Below are positions 35,301 to 46,140 of a DNA stretch of 64,000 nucleotides, piece after piece. The notes below the pieces were generated by a model, which was not told the DNA's origin, did not search any database, and was given only the letters and a program-made list of their open reading frames with translations. Position 1 is the stretch's first letter; each line of letters begins with the position of its first letter. This DNA is from Parasutterella excrementihominis YIT 11859 (GTDB taxonomy: Bacteria; Pseudomonadota; Gammaproteobacteria; Burkholderiales; Burkholderiaceae_F): the NCBI RefSeq assembly GCF_000205025.1, contig NZ_GL883675.1, forward strand, positions 1 to 64,000, given 5' to 3'. The translations under genes were made by a program, and so were the position numbers.

Positions 35301-36866
35301 TTATTCCCACTCGATCGTTGCGGGGGGTTTGCCAGATACATCATAAACGACGCGGTTAATACCCTTAACCTCGTTGATGATGCGGTTGGAAACCTTGCCA
35401 AGAAGATCGTATGGCAGATGAGCCCATTTAGCGGTCATAAAGTCGCTGGTCTGAACAGCTCTCAAGCTGACAACCCAGTCGTATGTTCTACCGTCGCCCA
35501 TCACACCGACGCTCTTAACCGGCAGGAAGACAACGAAAGCCTGGCTGACTTTGTCATACCAACCTGCATTGCGAAGTTCTTCAATGAAGATCGCATCAGC
35601 TTCTCTCAGAAGATCGGCGTATTCGCGTTTAATAGCGCCGAGAATACGAACGCCGAGGCCGGGACCAGGGAAAGGATGACGATAAACCATTTCGGCAGGC
35701 AGTCCCAGTGCGATACCGAGTTCACGAACTTCGTCTTTGAAGAGTTCGCGAAGCGGTTCGAGAAGCTTCAGATGAAGTGTATCGGGCAAACCGCCGACAT
35801 TATGGTGGGACTTAATGGTTTGGGCTTTCTTGGTCTTGGCGCCGTTGGATTCAATGACGTCAGGATAAATGGTGCCCTGTGCGAGCCACTTAGCATTCTG
35901 CAGTTTTTCAGCTTCTTCCTGGAAGACTTCGACAAACAGACGACCGATGATCTTACGTTTGGCTTCAGGATCGGTAACACCGGATAACGCATCCATGAAC
36001 CGGTCGGAAGCATCAACCACAATCAGCTTCATACCCATATTGTCACGGAAAGTCTGAGCGACCTGTTCTCTTTCGTGAAGACGAAGCAGTCCGTTGTCTA
36101 CGAAAACGCAGGACAGCTGATCGCCGATCGCGCGATGAATCAAAGCCGCCGTAACGGAAGAATCGACGCCGCCGGAAAGACCGAGAATAACTTCATCTTT
36201 TCCAACCTGATGACGAATTTTTTCAACGGCTTCCTGAGCGAAGTTGCCCATGACCCAGTCGGGAGTGGCCTTGCAGATCTTAAGAACAAAGGTCTCAAGG
36301 ATTTCACGGCCCTTCTCGGTATGCGTAACTTCGGGATGGAACTGGACAGCGTAAAAGCCTCTTTCCTCGTCAGCCATACCGGCGATGGGGCAAGTCGGAG
36401 TCGAGCACATCAGTTTGAAGCCGGGAGGCATTTCAGTGACTTTGTCGCCGTGGCTCATCCAAACCTTCAGATAGCTCTTGCCGTCTTTATCAGTAAAGTC
36501 GGAGATGTTCTTCAAAAGTTTTGTGTGGCCGTGCTCACGAACTTCTGCGTAGCCGAACTCACGCTGAGCGCCGCTTTCAACTTTGCCGCCGAGCTGCTCA
36601 GCCATTGTCTGCATGCCGTAGCAAATGCCTAAAACCGGAACGCCGATTTCAAAAACGGCCTTCGGAGCGCGGTCCGTGGATTCTTCATAAGCGCTCATGT
36701 GAGAGCCGGAAAGGACGATGCCGCTCGGCTTGAATTCTTTAATAAATCCATCCGATACGTCGCAGGAGTGGACTTCGCAGTAAACGTGAGCTTCACGAAT
36801 ACGGCGCGCAATCAATTGCGTGACTTGGCTTCCGAAGTCAAGAATTAAAATTCGATCGTGGTTCAT
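35301..36866 (-). CDS. guaA: GMP synthase (glutamine-hydrolysing)
   Basis: GuaA aminates XMP to GMP. The 521-residue protein has a class I amidotransferase domain (LGICYGMQ with nucleophile Cys, and [11 protein letters not shown] with His/Glu), an ATP pyrophosphatase domain with the P-loop LSGGVDSSV, and the C-terminal dimerisation domain ending with [16 protein letters not shown]. The length is typical. It follows guaB in the same direction with a gap of about 100 bases and no strong terminator between, so the two are likely one operon. Confidence 0.97.
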   Translation of the reverse strand: MNHDRILILDFGSQVTQLIARRIREAHVYCEVHSCDVSDGFIKEFKPSGIVLSGSHMSAYEESTDRAPKAVFEIGVPVLGICYGMQTMAEQLGGKVESGAQREFGYAEVREHGHTKLLKNISDFTDKDGKSYLKVWMSHGDKVTEMPPGFKLMCSTPTCPIAGMADEERGFYAVQFHPEVTHTEKGREILETFVLKICKATPDWVMGNFAQEAVEKIRHQVGKDEVILGLSGGVDSSVTAALIHRAIGDQLSCVFVDNGLLRLHEREQVAQTFRDNMGMKLIVVDASDRFMDALSGVTDPEAKRKIIGRLFVEVFQEEAEKLQNAKWLAQGTIYPDVIESNGAKTKKAQTIKSHHNVGGLPDTLHLKLLEPLRELFKDEVRELGIALGLPAEMVYRHPFPGPGLGVRILGAIKREYADLLREADAIFIEELRNAGWYDKVSQAFVVFLPVKSVGVMGDGRTYDWVVSLRAVQTSDFMTAKWAHLPYDLLGKVSNRIINEVKGINRVVYDVSGKPPATIEWE

Positions 36867-36969
36867 CTTCGCTAAATATCAATTAAAAACAAAAGTCGGC
36901 CCGAGTCTATAAAACTCGAGTCGACCCTTGCCCGTCATATTAATCTGAAATTTCAGACATGTAGGAAAA

Positions 36970-38463
<1,494 letters not shown>

Positions 38464-38528
38464 TTATACGTAAATTGAAGGAGCTGTATTTGTTGACAGC
38501 AATAGGTATTTATTCGAAGGGTGAAATT

Positions 38529-38816
38529 TTATTTCGCATGTTTTCGACCTCGAGTTGCCAAAAGCGGTTTATTTAAAGCGCGAAGCCGTCTGGCTTCTTT
38601 CGGATCGATTCGGAGCGGTTCGGTTAATTCAATTCGGTCCCCGTCCTTGAGGAGGTCTTCTTCTTTGCAGCGCCGGCCGTAAATGCTCAGACCGATTTCT
38701 TCGGTTTTTTGCCAGCCGAGTGCGCGCAGTGCGTCCCCGACCGTTGAACCTTCAGGAAGCTCAAGAACTTTTTTGAGCAGTCCGGAGGGTGTTTGTTTTA
38801 CGGCTGATAACAGCAA
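38529..38816 (-). CDS. rnfH: RnfH-family ubiquitin-like protein
   Basis: This 95-residue protein has the RnfH signature in its second half: DGDRIELTEPLRIDPKEARR, the highly conserved IDPKE(A/L)RRxRA. RnfH belongs to the MoaD/ThiS beta-grasp fold without the terminal Gly-Gly; the function is unknown. The start is TTG, five bases after GGGAGG. Translating upstream gives EVH before the TTG, which fits the first beta strand of the fold, but no start codon is found there. In many Proteobacteria rnfH follows ratA next to smpB; here ratA is absent and rnfH is directly divergent from smpB. Confidence 0.85.
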   Translation of the reverse strand: MLLSAVKQTPSGLLKKVLELPEGSTVGDALRALGWQKTEEIGLSIYGRRCKEEDLLKDGDRIELTEPLRIDPKEARRLRALNKPLLATRGRKHAK

Positions 38817-38932
38817 ATGAACCTCCCGTACCTCGAATAAAGTAAAATTATGCAGATTTTACTCGGCTTTCAGCCTGTTTTCGGCCCTGCCGCATCAATT
38901 CGCTGTGAGCCATTATTACTTGGAGAGCAACC

Positions 38933-39391
38933 TTGGCAATTATTCAAAATAAAAAGGCCAGATTCGACTACGAAATTGAAGAAAAATTTGAAGCCGGTCT
39001 GGAACTAAGAGGATGGGAAGTGAAATCCATCCGTGCCGGCGGCGCTTCCATTAAAGAAGCTCACGTTTTCGTCAGAAACGGAGAACTGTTTTTATTGAAT
39101 GCAAACATTACGCCTCTGAAAACCGCCAGTACCCATGAAAAAGCGGATCCCACGCGTAACCGTAAGCTCCTTCTTCATAAGCATGAAATCATGCGATTAA
39201 TCGGCCGCGTCGAACAAGCCGGGTATTCGCTGATTCCTTTAGACATGCATTTCAAGGACGGACGTGTCAAACTCGAACTCGGCCTTGGTAAAGGGAAAAA
39301 GTTATTTGAAAAACGAGCCGATATCGGTAAGCGAGAGTGGAAACGCGAACAAGGCCGTCTGTTGAAAAACAGAACACTTAACCGAAAATAA
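38933..39391 (+). CDS. smpB: tmRNA-binding protein SmpB
   Basis: SmpB brings tmRNA to stalled ribosomes. The 152-residue protein has the core LELRGWEVKSIRAGGASIKEAH, the stretch LLNANITPLKTAS, LLLHKHEI, and the basic C-terminal tail (KREWKREQGRLLKNRTLN) that enters the mRNA channel. The start is TTG, six bases after GGAGAG, giving MAIIQNKKARFDYEI, which matches family starts. A terminator follows. Confidence 0.95.
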   Translation: MAIIQNKKARFDYEIEEKFEAGLELRGWEVKSIRAGGASIKEAHVFVRNGELFLLNANITPLKTASTHEKADPTRNRKLLLHKHEIMRLIGRVEQAGYSLIPLDMHFKDGRVKLELGLGKGKKLFEKRADIGKREWKREQGRLLKNRTLNRK

Positions 39392-39400
39392 TCTTTTATC

Positions 39401-39427
39401 GAGCTGCCGAATGGCAGCTCTCTTTTT
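39401..39427 (+). terminator. Terminator of smpB
   Basis: GAGCTGCC and GGCAGCTC pair over eight bases with a GAAT loop, followed by TCTTTTT. Confidence 0.87.
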
Positions 39428-39435
39428 GTAACCCT

Positions 39436-40008
39436 ATGAAATACTTCCTTTTATGCCTTGCACAAGCTGCTGCTATTTCTTTGGCAGCCCCTGCTTCTGC
39501 CTCTCCTTTCTATCCTACAGAGGCCGCAGTCTTCTTCTCTCCTAACGGAGGCGCTGAGAACGCCATCGTTCAATCTATTGACAGCGCAAAGGTCCGAATT
39601 CGTATGCAGGCCTTTCTTTTCTCTAACAAGGAAATTACGCAGGCGCTCATCCGAGCTCATCAGCGCGGCGTGAAAGTCGATGTCATCATTGATAAGAAGA
39701 TGCCTAAGAAAAAACCGAATACAACGGAAGACCTCTTAAAAACCGGTGTTCCGACTTTCTTTGACACGGCTCACCGAACCGCGCACGACAAAATCATCAT
39801 CGTCGATGACAATATCGTCCTCACCGGAAGCTTCAATTTCGTCAAAGTCGCCGAAACCAAGAACGGGGAAAACCTCTTAATTTTGAAATCCAAGCCGCTC
39901 GCCGAAGAATATGTCAAAAACTGGGAGAAGCATTTCTCTCACTCCGTTCTGGCAGCGCCAGAAAAAGAGAAAGGCACCGAAGTGCCTCTCACAAAAAATC
40001 AAAATTAA
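39436..40008 (+). CDS. Secreted PLD-family endonuclease (Nuc-like)
   Basis: This 190-residue protein has a signal peptide ending near residue 23 (APASAS) and a single HKD motif: AHDKIIIVDD (His117, Lys119, Asp124) followed by GSFNF (131-135). Length, single HKD motif and signal peptide match the Nuc endonuclease of Salmonella plasmids, which acts as a dimer on DNA. It is likely periplasmic. The C-terminus is Lys-rich. It overlaps the convergent dehydrogenase gene by four bases. Unlike the broken PLD gene at 5.5-6.6 kb, it is intact. Confidence 0.88.
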   Translation: MKYFLLCLAQAAAISLAAPASASPFYPTEAAVFFSPNGGAENAIVQSIDSAKVRIRMQAFLFSNKEITQALIRAHQRGVKVDVIIDKKMPKKKPNTTEDLLKTGVPTFFDTAHRTAHDKIIIVDDNIVLTGSFNFVKVAETKNGENLLILKSKPLAEEYVKNWEKHFSHSVLAAPEKEKGTEVPLTKNQN

Positions 40009-41174
40009 CGCATCAGTTTGTAAATCTTGACGATGTCCTTCTCATAAAGCGGGAGGAAATTTCCTAATTTTCCGGGAATTTCCACCGCTTTTTTCGCGAG
40101 CTCTTTGGGATCGGCCTTCTCAGCGCCGAGTTCCTTCAGATTCTTCGGGGCACCCATCTTCTTCAGGAATCGTCTAAAGGCTTTGATACCTTTACGAATA
40201 ATCTCTTCGTCGGTACCTTCGCCTTTTACGCCCATAACGTTGCGGGCAAACTGAACAAAACGTTTCGGATTGGCATGCCAGACGTACTTCATCCAAGCCG
40301 GAACTACAACTGCCAGACCTTCGCCGTGCGTAATCGTCGTATCCCAGGCGCTCAGTTCATGTTCCATCCCGTGGGAGGCCCAGTCTTCGACCTGTCCCAA
40401 TCCGTAATATCCGTTGTGTGCAAAAGATCCGGCCAAACCGATCTGGCACCAAGCGTCGTAATCCTTAGGATTCTTTTTGAGCTTCAGACCGTTCTTCATG
40501 ATCGTCTTCATGGCGCTTTCAGCCTGACTGTCCACAAAGTCGGTATTTTTGGTCTGGGTAAAGTAGCGCTCCATGATGTGACTCATCATGTCGATCACAC
40601 CTGCTCTAATTTGCTTTTCCGGAAGCGTAAAGAAAAGTTCGGGATCGATGACGCTTACAAACGGACGAACTAGAGGAGAGCCGGCGCCGAGCTTTCTGTC
40701 TCCGTTTGAAATCACAATACGGATACTCTGTTCGCTGCCTGCAGCAGGAAGCGTGAGCACAGCGGCAACCGGAAGCGCTTCTGTCGGCGTAATTTTCTTT
40801 GTGAAGAAATCCCAAACATCACCGACGTAAGGAACGCCGATCGCAATCGCCTTGGAAGCATCAATAACACTTCCGCCGCCGACGGCCAAAATAGCTTTGA
40901 CTCTGTGCTCGCGGGCCAAAAGAATACCCTTCTGAACAAAAGAAAGCTGCGGGTTCGGTGTCACGCCGCCCAATTCAATCGGCACAAGGTCGGCAGCTTT
41001 TAACGACTCGGAGATGCGCTCCAAAAGGCCGCTCTCTTTGGCAGAACCGCCGCCGTAAACCACCAGCACGGGACTCATCGCCGGCACACGGGCACGCATT
41101 AGCTCTCCGATACGGCTTTCTTCTCCTTTGCCGAAAACTAAGCGTGTGGGATTAGAGTATTCAAAGTTATTCAT
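40005..41174 (-). CDS. Iron-containing alcohol dehydrogenase (YqhD/BdhA-like)
   Basis: The 389-residue protein belongs to group III metal-dependent alcohol dehydrogenases. The nucleotide site is AVGGGSVIDASKA (preceded by the GVTPNP turn), and metal-binding His residues occur in MMSHIMERYF, SHGMEHELS and ITHGEGLAVV. The sequence FGKGEESRIGEL at the start and the MKYVWHANPKRFVQFARNV region resemble the NADPH-dependent butanol dehydrogenase/YqhD branch, which reduces aldehydes. The substrate is not known. It lies 21 bases after the small unknown gene, so it may be in one operon with the NfeD-like gene series. Confidence 0.9.
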   Translation of the reverse strand: MNNFEYSNPTRLVFGKGEESRIGELMRARVPAMSPVLVVYGGGSAKESGLLERISESLKAADLVPIELGGVTPNPQLSFVQKGILLAREHRVKAILAVGGGSVIDASKAIAIGVPYVGDVWDFFTKKITPTEALPVAAVLTLPAAGSEQSIRIVISNGDRKLGAGSPLVRPFVSVIDPELFFTLPEKQIRAGVIDMMSHIMERYFTQTKNTDFVDSQAESAMKTIMKNGLKLKKNPKDYDAWCQIGLAGSFAHNGYYGLGQVEDWASHGMEHELSAWDTTITHGEGLAVVVPAWMKYVWHANPKRFVQFARNVMGVKGEGTDEEIIRKGIKAFRRFLKKMGAPKNLKELGAEKADPKELAKKAVEIPGKLGNFLPLYEKDIVKIYKLMR

Positions 41175-41195
41175 TATTTTTTCCTATTTTCAGTT

Positions 41196-41729
41196 TTAGT
41201 TATTGCTGCCCATCGGAGCACCGACGAACAAAAGGGTCCAGGATTCGACAAAAGAAGCGACCGGCGCCGGTAACTCATCGGCATCCAGCAGCGGGAATCC
41301 GGCTTTCAAAGCATCATGGATCGCCTTATAGGCTTCCCCTACAAAAATCGCGCAGGCTTTGACGACGACCTCATCAGAACTCATCTCCTCCCCTTCCGGA
41401 TTCTCCTCGATCTGAGGCAGCGCCTGTTTGATGTATTCTGCCAAACCTTCGGTGGTCCAGTCTTCAGGGCCCGGTTCAAAATGACTGTTGTTGCCGCAGA
41501 AAGTCTCTCCAAGCCACTCCATGAGCTTCATATCTTTCTCTGCAAGCTCATCTCTCGTCAGTTCGCCTTCCGCACAAGCAATAGCGCGCTTGCACATATT
41601 CACGACAGCCTGGGAGAGGATTTTTCGGACGACTTCAATGTCTACGATAGAAGGAGCCTGTTCTGCCTTGGAGCTGTGATCGTGACCGCAGCAGCCGCGG
41701 TTACAGCTCGGTTTAATACATTTAGGCAT
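41196..41729 (-). CDS. Unknown protein with Cys/His-rich N-terminus
   Basis: The 177-residue protein starts MPKCIKPSCNRGCCGHDH, with four Cys and two His within the first 20 residues that could bind a metal ion. The rest is acidic and helical with no membrane helix. Its layout is like that of the next gene upstream: a VVxxxKRAI or AMAVSKRLAEAV-type helix, a WLGETFCGNN or FLATTLLGQNP segment, and a closing FVESW or LLESW. I take the two as probable tandem paralogues. It overlaps that gene by eight bases (ATGCCTAA) and has an AGAGAAG site. Function unknown. Confidence 0.75.
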   Translation of the reverse strand: MPKCIKPSCNRGCCGHDHSSKAEQAPSIVDIEVVRKILSQAVVNMCKRAIACAEGELTRDELAEKDMKLMEWLGETFCGNNSHFEPGPEDWTTEGLAEYIKQALPQIEENPEGEEMSSDEVVVKACAIFVGEAYKAIHDALKAGFPLLDADELPAPVASFVESWTLLFVGAPMGSNN

Positions 41730-42243
41730 CGCACTTCTCTTTGGTTAATTTTTTCACCCAAGACTCGAGCAGAGCGTCGAGAGCCTGCGGACCTTTTGCT
41801 TCGATCTCATCCGGATTTTTCTGCAGTTCATTAATGAGCTCGTGAACTTGGTTCGTGAATAAGAACATCACGAGCTGCATAAAGACGGCCGGATCAGCGG
41901 CCTCTTCCTCTTTGATCCCGAAGCCTTTCAAAGCCTCTGTGAATTCCGCACGAAGCAGCTTTTCAATTCTTTCAGGCGTATTTACTGCCGCCTTTGCATA
42001 AGCCGGATTTTGGCCTAAGAGCGTTGTAGCCAAGAATGCAGCGGCTCTCTGGTCGGCTTGAACGACTTCTTCTCGACGAACATTTTTATGAACGGCTTCC
42101 GCAAGGCGTTTAGAGACCGCCATTGCATGAGCTCTCAATAAATCTTTAATGACGAGAGGATCGTCAAGATTGGGGAGCCTGACGCCCTCCGGGATTTTTC
42201 CTTCTACGGAATCAGAACTAGCCGGTTCGAAAGCATTTTCCAT
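41722..42243 (-). CDS. Unknown soluble protein, likely paralogue of its downstream neighbour
   Basis: The 173-residue protein is acidic at its start and helical. It has the segments AAFLATTLLGQNPAY and LDALLESWVKKL, which line up with WLGETFCGNN and FVESWTLLF in the neighbour, but it lacks the Cys-rich N-terminus. No family is recognised. The start at 42243 lies 40 bases inside the NfeD-like gene and has an AGGGA ten bases upstream. Three genes so closely overlapped suggest one transcript. Confidence 0.72.
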   Translation of the reverse strand: MENAFEPASSDSVEGKIPEGVRLPNLDDPLVIKDLLRAHAMAVSKRLAEAVHKNVRREEVVQADQRAAAFLATTLLGQNPAYAKAAVNTPERIEKLLRAEFTEALKGFGIKEEEAADPAVFMQLVMFLFTNQVHELINELQKNPDEIEAKGPQALDALLESWVKKLTKEKCDA

Positions 42244-42626
42244 ATTTTGTATTTCCCTGCACGAAGATTACCGCCCGCATTAAAAGCAATCTCGGCTTCC
42301 CAAACTCGCCCGTTGTATTGGACGGTCGCGTACCGATTGTGCCTCCATTCGTGAACCGTCACGGTCTTACCAATGTGCCGGCGGAGAATTTCGGAATAAA
42401 AGTCGACTTCTCTCAAGTGACGCTGCAAAAGCATCAAATAACTGATCACTAAAAGAGAAATGACGGTGAAGATGGCGACTTGTAAATAAACGGAACTGAG
42501 GAAGAAGGAAAAAAGGGCTGTCGTAAAGGCGGCAGCTGAAATCACCAATAGAAAAAAATTGCCGAAGTAAAGATCCATCGCGCCGATCACTGCAGCGGCA
42601 ATAAACCAAAAATACGACAATCCCAT
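42204..42626 (-). CDS. NfeD-like membrane protein (YbbK type)
   Basis: The 140-residue protein has two or three hydrophobic helices (about residues 5-70) followed by a soluble C-terminal beta domain with GKTVTVHEWRHNRYATVQYNGRVWEAE, the pattern of the NfeD/OB-fold domain. Short NfeD proteins usually work next to a stomatin/SPFH protein in membrane quality control; no such gene is next to it here. A GAAGGGA site precedes the ATG. It is the first gene of a run with two unknown genes and perhaps the dehydrogenase. Confidence 0.82.
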   Translation of the reverse strand: MGLSYFWFIAAAVIGAMDLYFGNFFLLVISAAAFTTALFSFFLSSVYLQVAIFTVISLLVISYLMLLQRHLREVDFYSEILRRHIGKTVTVHEWRHNRYATVQYNGRVWEAEIAFNAGGNLRAGKYKIWKMLSNRLVLIP

Positions 42627-42689
42627 AATGCGTTCCCTTCTTTGAGGTCTCTCCTTTGACCGTGAGTCAATTATAGGTTAAGAACGCGA

Positions 42690-42722
42690 AAACGGCCGCA
42701 TCCGAAAGGAAAACGGCCGTTT
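42690..42722 (-). terminator. Terminator of ppsA
   Basis: AAACGGCCG and CGGCCGTTT pair over nine bases around a 15-base loop. On the minus strand the hairpin is followed by a short T-run (TTTTCGCG). Confidence 0.7.
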
Positions 42723-42744
42723 GGTAAAGCTTAGAACCTAAGAA

Positions 42745-45126
42745 TTATTTCTTAACGTCTTTAGCCAGTCTGCGCCAAGTATTGACGACAGTATCCGGGT
42801 TCAGAGAGATAGATTCGATACCTTCTTCCATCAGCCACTGAGCTAAGTCAGGATGGTCGGAAGGACCCTGACCGCAGATACCGACATAAGCCCCTTTCTC
42901 ACGGCAGGCCTTGATGGCACGTGCCAGGAGGATCTTAACGGCTTCGTCGCGTTCATCGAAGAAGTTGGCAACCAGTCCGGAATCGCGGTCCAGACCGAGT
43001 GTCAGCTGGGTCAAGTCGTTGGAGCCGATAGAGAAACCGTCGAAGTGTTCAAGGAACTTCTCGGCAAGCAGTGCGTTGCTCGGGATTTCGCACATCATAT
43101 TGAGGCGAAGACCGTTCACGCCGCGCTTGAGACCTTGTTCGTTCAGACGTTCGTTAACTTCCTTGGCTTCCTTAACGGTTCTGACAAACGGAATCATGAT
43201 TTCGACGTTGGTCAGGCCCATTTCGTCGCGGACTTTCTTCAGAGCTTCGCATTCCATAGCAAAGCATTCTTTGAAGTCTTCGGAAACGTAACGGCTTGCA
43301 CCGCGGAAACCGAGCATGGGGTTTTCTTCTTCCGGTTCGTAGAGCTTGCCGCCTAAGAGTTTGCGGTATTCATTGCTCTTGAAGTCGGACATACGAACGA
43401 TCACTTTCTTCGGATAGAAAGCGGCAGCAATCGTGGCAACACCTTCGGCGATCTTTTCCTTGAAGAATTCACGCGGGTTTTCGTAACCGGCAGAAGCCTC
43501 TTCAACCGCTCTTCTCAGATCTTCGGGAAGATCCGGGTAAGCTAAGCAGGCCTTCGGATGGATGCCGATGTTGTTATTGATAATGAATTCAAGGCGGGCC
43601 AGACCGACACCATTGTTCGGGATGGACTGGAAGTCGAATGCAAGCTGAGGATTGCCCACGTTCATCATGATCTTAACGGGGATCTCAGGCAGTTCGCCCT
43701 GTTTCACTTCTTTGATTTCGAACGGGATCAGGCCGTTGTAAATATTGCCTGTATCACCTTCGGCGCAGGAGACGGTAACTTCCTGGCCGTCTTTGAGGAC
43801 TTCCGTAGCGTCGCCGCAGCCGACAACAGCAGCGATACCGAGCTCACGAGCAATAATAGCTGCGTGGCAGGTACGGCCGCCGCGGTTAGTAACGATGGCG
43901 CTGGCCTTCTTCATCACCGGCTCCCAGTTAGGATCGGTCATGTCCGTAACAAGGACGTCTCCTTCCTGAACCAGGTCCATCTGTTCCGGACCGGCAACAA
44001 TACGAACCTTGCCGGCGCCGATCTTCTGACCGATAGCGCGGCCGGTTACCAGGACTTCGCCTTTGCCGAGAAGAACGAATTTCTGCTGAACATCAGCCTT
44101 CTTCTGGCGGCTCTTCACGGTCTCGGGACGAGCCTGAAGAATATAGAGTTTTCCGTCGATACCGTCTTTGCCCCATTCAATGTCCATCGGACGGCCGTAG
44201 TGTTTTTCAATAATACGGGCGTACTTGGCAAGCTGAACGATTTCGTCGTCGTTCAAGGCAAACTTGCGGCGTTCGGATTCGGGAACATCGACCACCTTCA
44301 CAGAGCGTCCGCTGGACTTGTCTGTGTCGAAGATCATCTTGATCTTCTTGCTGCCGAGAACTTTACGGATGATCGGGAATTTGCCCATTTCCATGATGGG
44401 TTTGTGGACAAAGTATTCGTCCGGGTTCACAGCGCCCTGAACAACGGTTTCACCGAGGCCATAGCTGGCTGTAATGAAAACGACCTGATCAAAGCCGCTT
44501 TCGGTATCCATCGTAAACATAACACCGGCAGCGCCCTTATCGGAGCGAACCATTCTCTGAACACCGGCGGACAAAGCCACATCAGCGTGGTCGAAGCCTT
44601 TGTGAACGCGGTAAGATATTGCGCGGTCGTTGTAGAGGGAAGCGAATACTTCCTTCATTCTTGCGAACACCTGTTCGAGACCGACGACGTTCAGGTAAGT
44701 TTCCTGCTGGCCGGCAAAGGAAGCGTCCGGAAGGTCTTCAGCAGTTGCAGAGGAACGAACAGCAACGGAAATTTCCTTCTGGTCGCCCTTGAGCCACTCA
44801 TAGTGTTCTCTGATTTCTTTTTCGAGCTGAGCCGGGAAAGGAGCTTTTTCAATCCATTCACGAATTTCAGCGCCTGCCTTTGCCAGCTCTTTAACATCAT
44901 CAACGTCTAACTTGCTCAGACGATCTTCAATTCTTTTATCAAGACCGCCTTCTTTTAAAAAGACTCTGAAAGCTTCAGCCGTCGTTGCAAAGCCGTCAGG
45001 TACTCTGATGCCGGCTTCTGTAAGCTGGCTAAGCAGTTCGCCAAGAGAAGCATTCTTGCCGCCTACGATGTCAACATCTGTCATACGAAGTTGGCTGAAT
45101 GGAATGACGAAACGTCCTTGTGTCAT
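42745..45126 (-). CDS. ppsA: Phosphoenolpyruvate synthase
   Basis: PpsA turns pyruvate, ATP and water into PEP, AMP and phosphate for gluconeogenesis. The 793-residue protein has an N-terminal ATP-grasp domain ([29 protein letters not shown]), a central phosphohistidine domain with [15 protein letters not shown] containing the catalytic His, and a C-terminal PEP/pyruvate barrel with [12 protein letters not shown] and [11 protein letters not shown] (catalytic Cys). The ATG is preceded by GAGGTAAAC. Its regulator gene ppsR is divergent, 91 bases away. Confidence 0.97.
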   Translation of the reverse strand: MTQGRFVIPFSQLRMTDVDIVGGKNASLGELLSQLTEAGIRVPDGFATTAEAFRVFLKEGGLDKRIEDRLSKLDVDDVKELAKAGAEIREWIEKAPFPAQLEKEIREHYEWLKGDQKEISVAVRSSATAEDLPDASFAGQQETYLNVVGLEQVFARMKEVFASLYNDRAISYRVHKGFDHADVALSAGVQRMVRSDKGAAGVMFTMDTESGFDQVVFITASYGLGETVVQGAVNPDEYFVHKPIMEMGKFPIIRKVLGSKKIKMIFDTDKSSGRSVKVVDVPESERRKFALNDDEIVQLAKYARIIEKHYGRPMDIEWGKDGIDGKLYILQARPETVKSRQKKADVQQKFVLLGKGEVLVTGRAIGQKIGAGKVRIVAGPEQMDLVQEGDVLVTDMTDPNWEPVMKKASAIVTNRGGRTCHAAIIARELGIAAVVGCGDATEVLKDGQEVTVSCAEGDTGNIYNGLIPFEIKEVKQGELPEIPVKIMMNVGNPQLAFDFQSIPNNGVGLARLEFIINNNIGIHPKACLAYPDLPEDLRRAVEEASAGYENPREFFKEKIAEGVATIAAAFYPKKVIVRMSDFKSNEYRKLLGGKLYEPEEENPMLGFRGASRYVSEDFKECFAMECEALKKVRDEMGLTNVEIMIPFVRTVKEAKEVNERLNEQGLKRGVNGLRLNMMCEIPSNALLAEKFLEHFDGFSIGSNDLTQLTLGLDRDSGLVANFFDERDEAVKILLARAIKACREKGAYVGICGQGPSDHPDLAQWLMEEGIESISLNPDTVVNTWRRLAKDVKK

Positions 45127-45217
45127 GTTTACCTCGAAATTGAGTGAAAAAATTTGCTAAATTTTAGCCGTTCTTTTAGCGTTAAGTTCGTAACTTCATC
45201 TAACAGCGTTAAATTTT

Positions 45218-46084
45218 ATGAATTCAAACGTAAACGAAACCCCTGAAAAACCGACTCAGCGTACCGTGTTTTTTGTATCCGACGCGACGGCTATTACTGC
45301 AGAAACTTTGGCAAATGCTGTTTTAGCGCAGTTTCACGGCCTTAAATACCTGCGCTACCGCATGCCTTTCGTCAACACGGAAGAAAAAGCCAAGGCCGCG
45401 GCCTTGAGAATCAATGAGGTCGGCAAAGAGAACGGCGTGCGCCCGATTGTTTTCTCTACACTCGTCGCCGGATCTCTGGCTTCGACATTTAACGAATACT
45501 GCAACGCCTTCGTCATCGAGCTTTTCCGCTCCTTCGTCGGACCGCTTGAGCGTGAACTCGGTGTTCCGAGTGACCACTCCGTCGGCAAGAGCCATGAAAT
45601 CGGTGACCAGGAAAGATACAACCGTCGTATTGATGCGATTAACTACACGCTGGCACACGACGACGGACAAACCAACAAAGGCTTGGAAGATGCAGACGTG
45701 GTGCTGGTAGGTGTGTCCCGCAGCGGTAAGACTCCGACCAGCCTGTACTTGGCCATGCAGTACGGTATCAAAGCAGCTAACTATCCGCTTATTCCAGAAG
45801 ATTTCGAGCGCGGCGAACTTCCGCCCGCACTGGAAAACTGCAAAGACAAGATATTCGGTCTTTCCATTTCTCCCAAGCGTCTCTCTGAAATTCGAGGCGA
45901 ACGCCGCCCGAATTCTAAGTACGCTTCCATAGAGAACTGCGAATACGAAGTTGAAGAGGCTCAGCGGATGATGGATCGTGAAGGCATTAAATATCTGTCT
46001 TCCACTTCTAAGTCCATTGAAGAAATTTCAGCGACGATCCTGCTTGAACTCAAAATCAATATTGATCCTCACATGAGTATGTGA
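45218..46084 (+). CDS. ppsR: PEP synthase regulatory protein (kinase/pyrophosphorylase)
   Basis: PpsR inactivates PEP synthase by ADP-dependent phosphorylation of a Thr next to the catalytic His, and reactivates it with phosphate. The 288-residue protein shows the DUF299 pattern: VFFVSDATAITAETLANA at the start, the P-loop-like GVSRSGKTPTSLYLA, and the closing YLSSTSKSIEEISATIL. The Ser/Thr-Cys-His target on PpsA is also present in this window. The start lacks a clear Shine-Dalgarno. Confidence 0.96.
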   Translation: MNSNVNETPEKPTQRTVFFVSDATAITAETLANAVLAQFHGLKYLRYRMPFVNTEEKAKAAALRINEVGKENGVRPIVFSTLVAGSLASTFNEYCNAFVIELFRSFVGPLERELGVPSDHSVGKSHEIGDQERYNRRIDAINYTLAHDDGQTNKGLEDADVVLVGVSRSGKTPTSLYLAMQYGIKAANYPLIPEDFERGELPPALENCKDKIFGLSISPKRLSEIRGERRPNSKYASIENCEYEVEEAQRMMDREGIKYLSSTSKSIEEISATILLELKINIDPHMSM

Positions 46085-46111
46085 GGCCGGACCGAATCGA
46101 TATTTAGATAT

Positions 46112-46140
46112 GCGGCCGAATCTTCGGCCGCTTTCTATTT
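46112..46140 (+). terminator. Terminator of ppsR
   Basis: GCGGCCGAA and TTCGGCCGC form a nine-pair stem (two-base gap), followed by TTTCTATTT. The stop codon of the convergent methyltransferase gene lies in the T-tract. Confidence 0.85.

Noticed and set aside
43558-44910. A 450-codon open frame on the plus strand opposite ppsA
   Set aside because: It lies fully antisense to a highly conserved gene, and its product has no family character; long mirror frames arise from codon bias.
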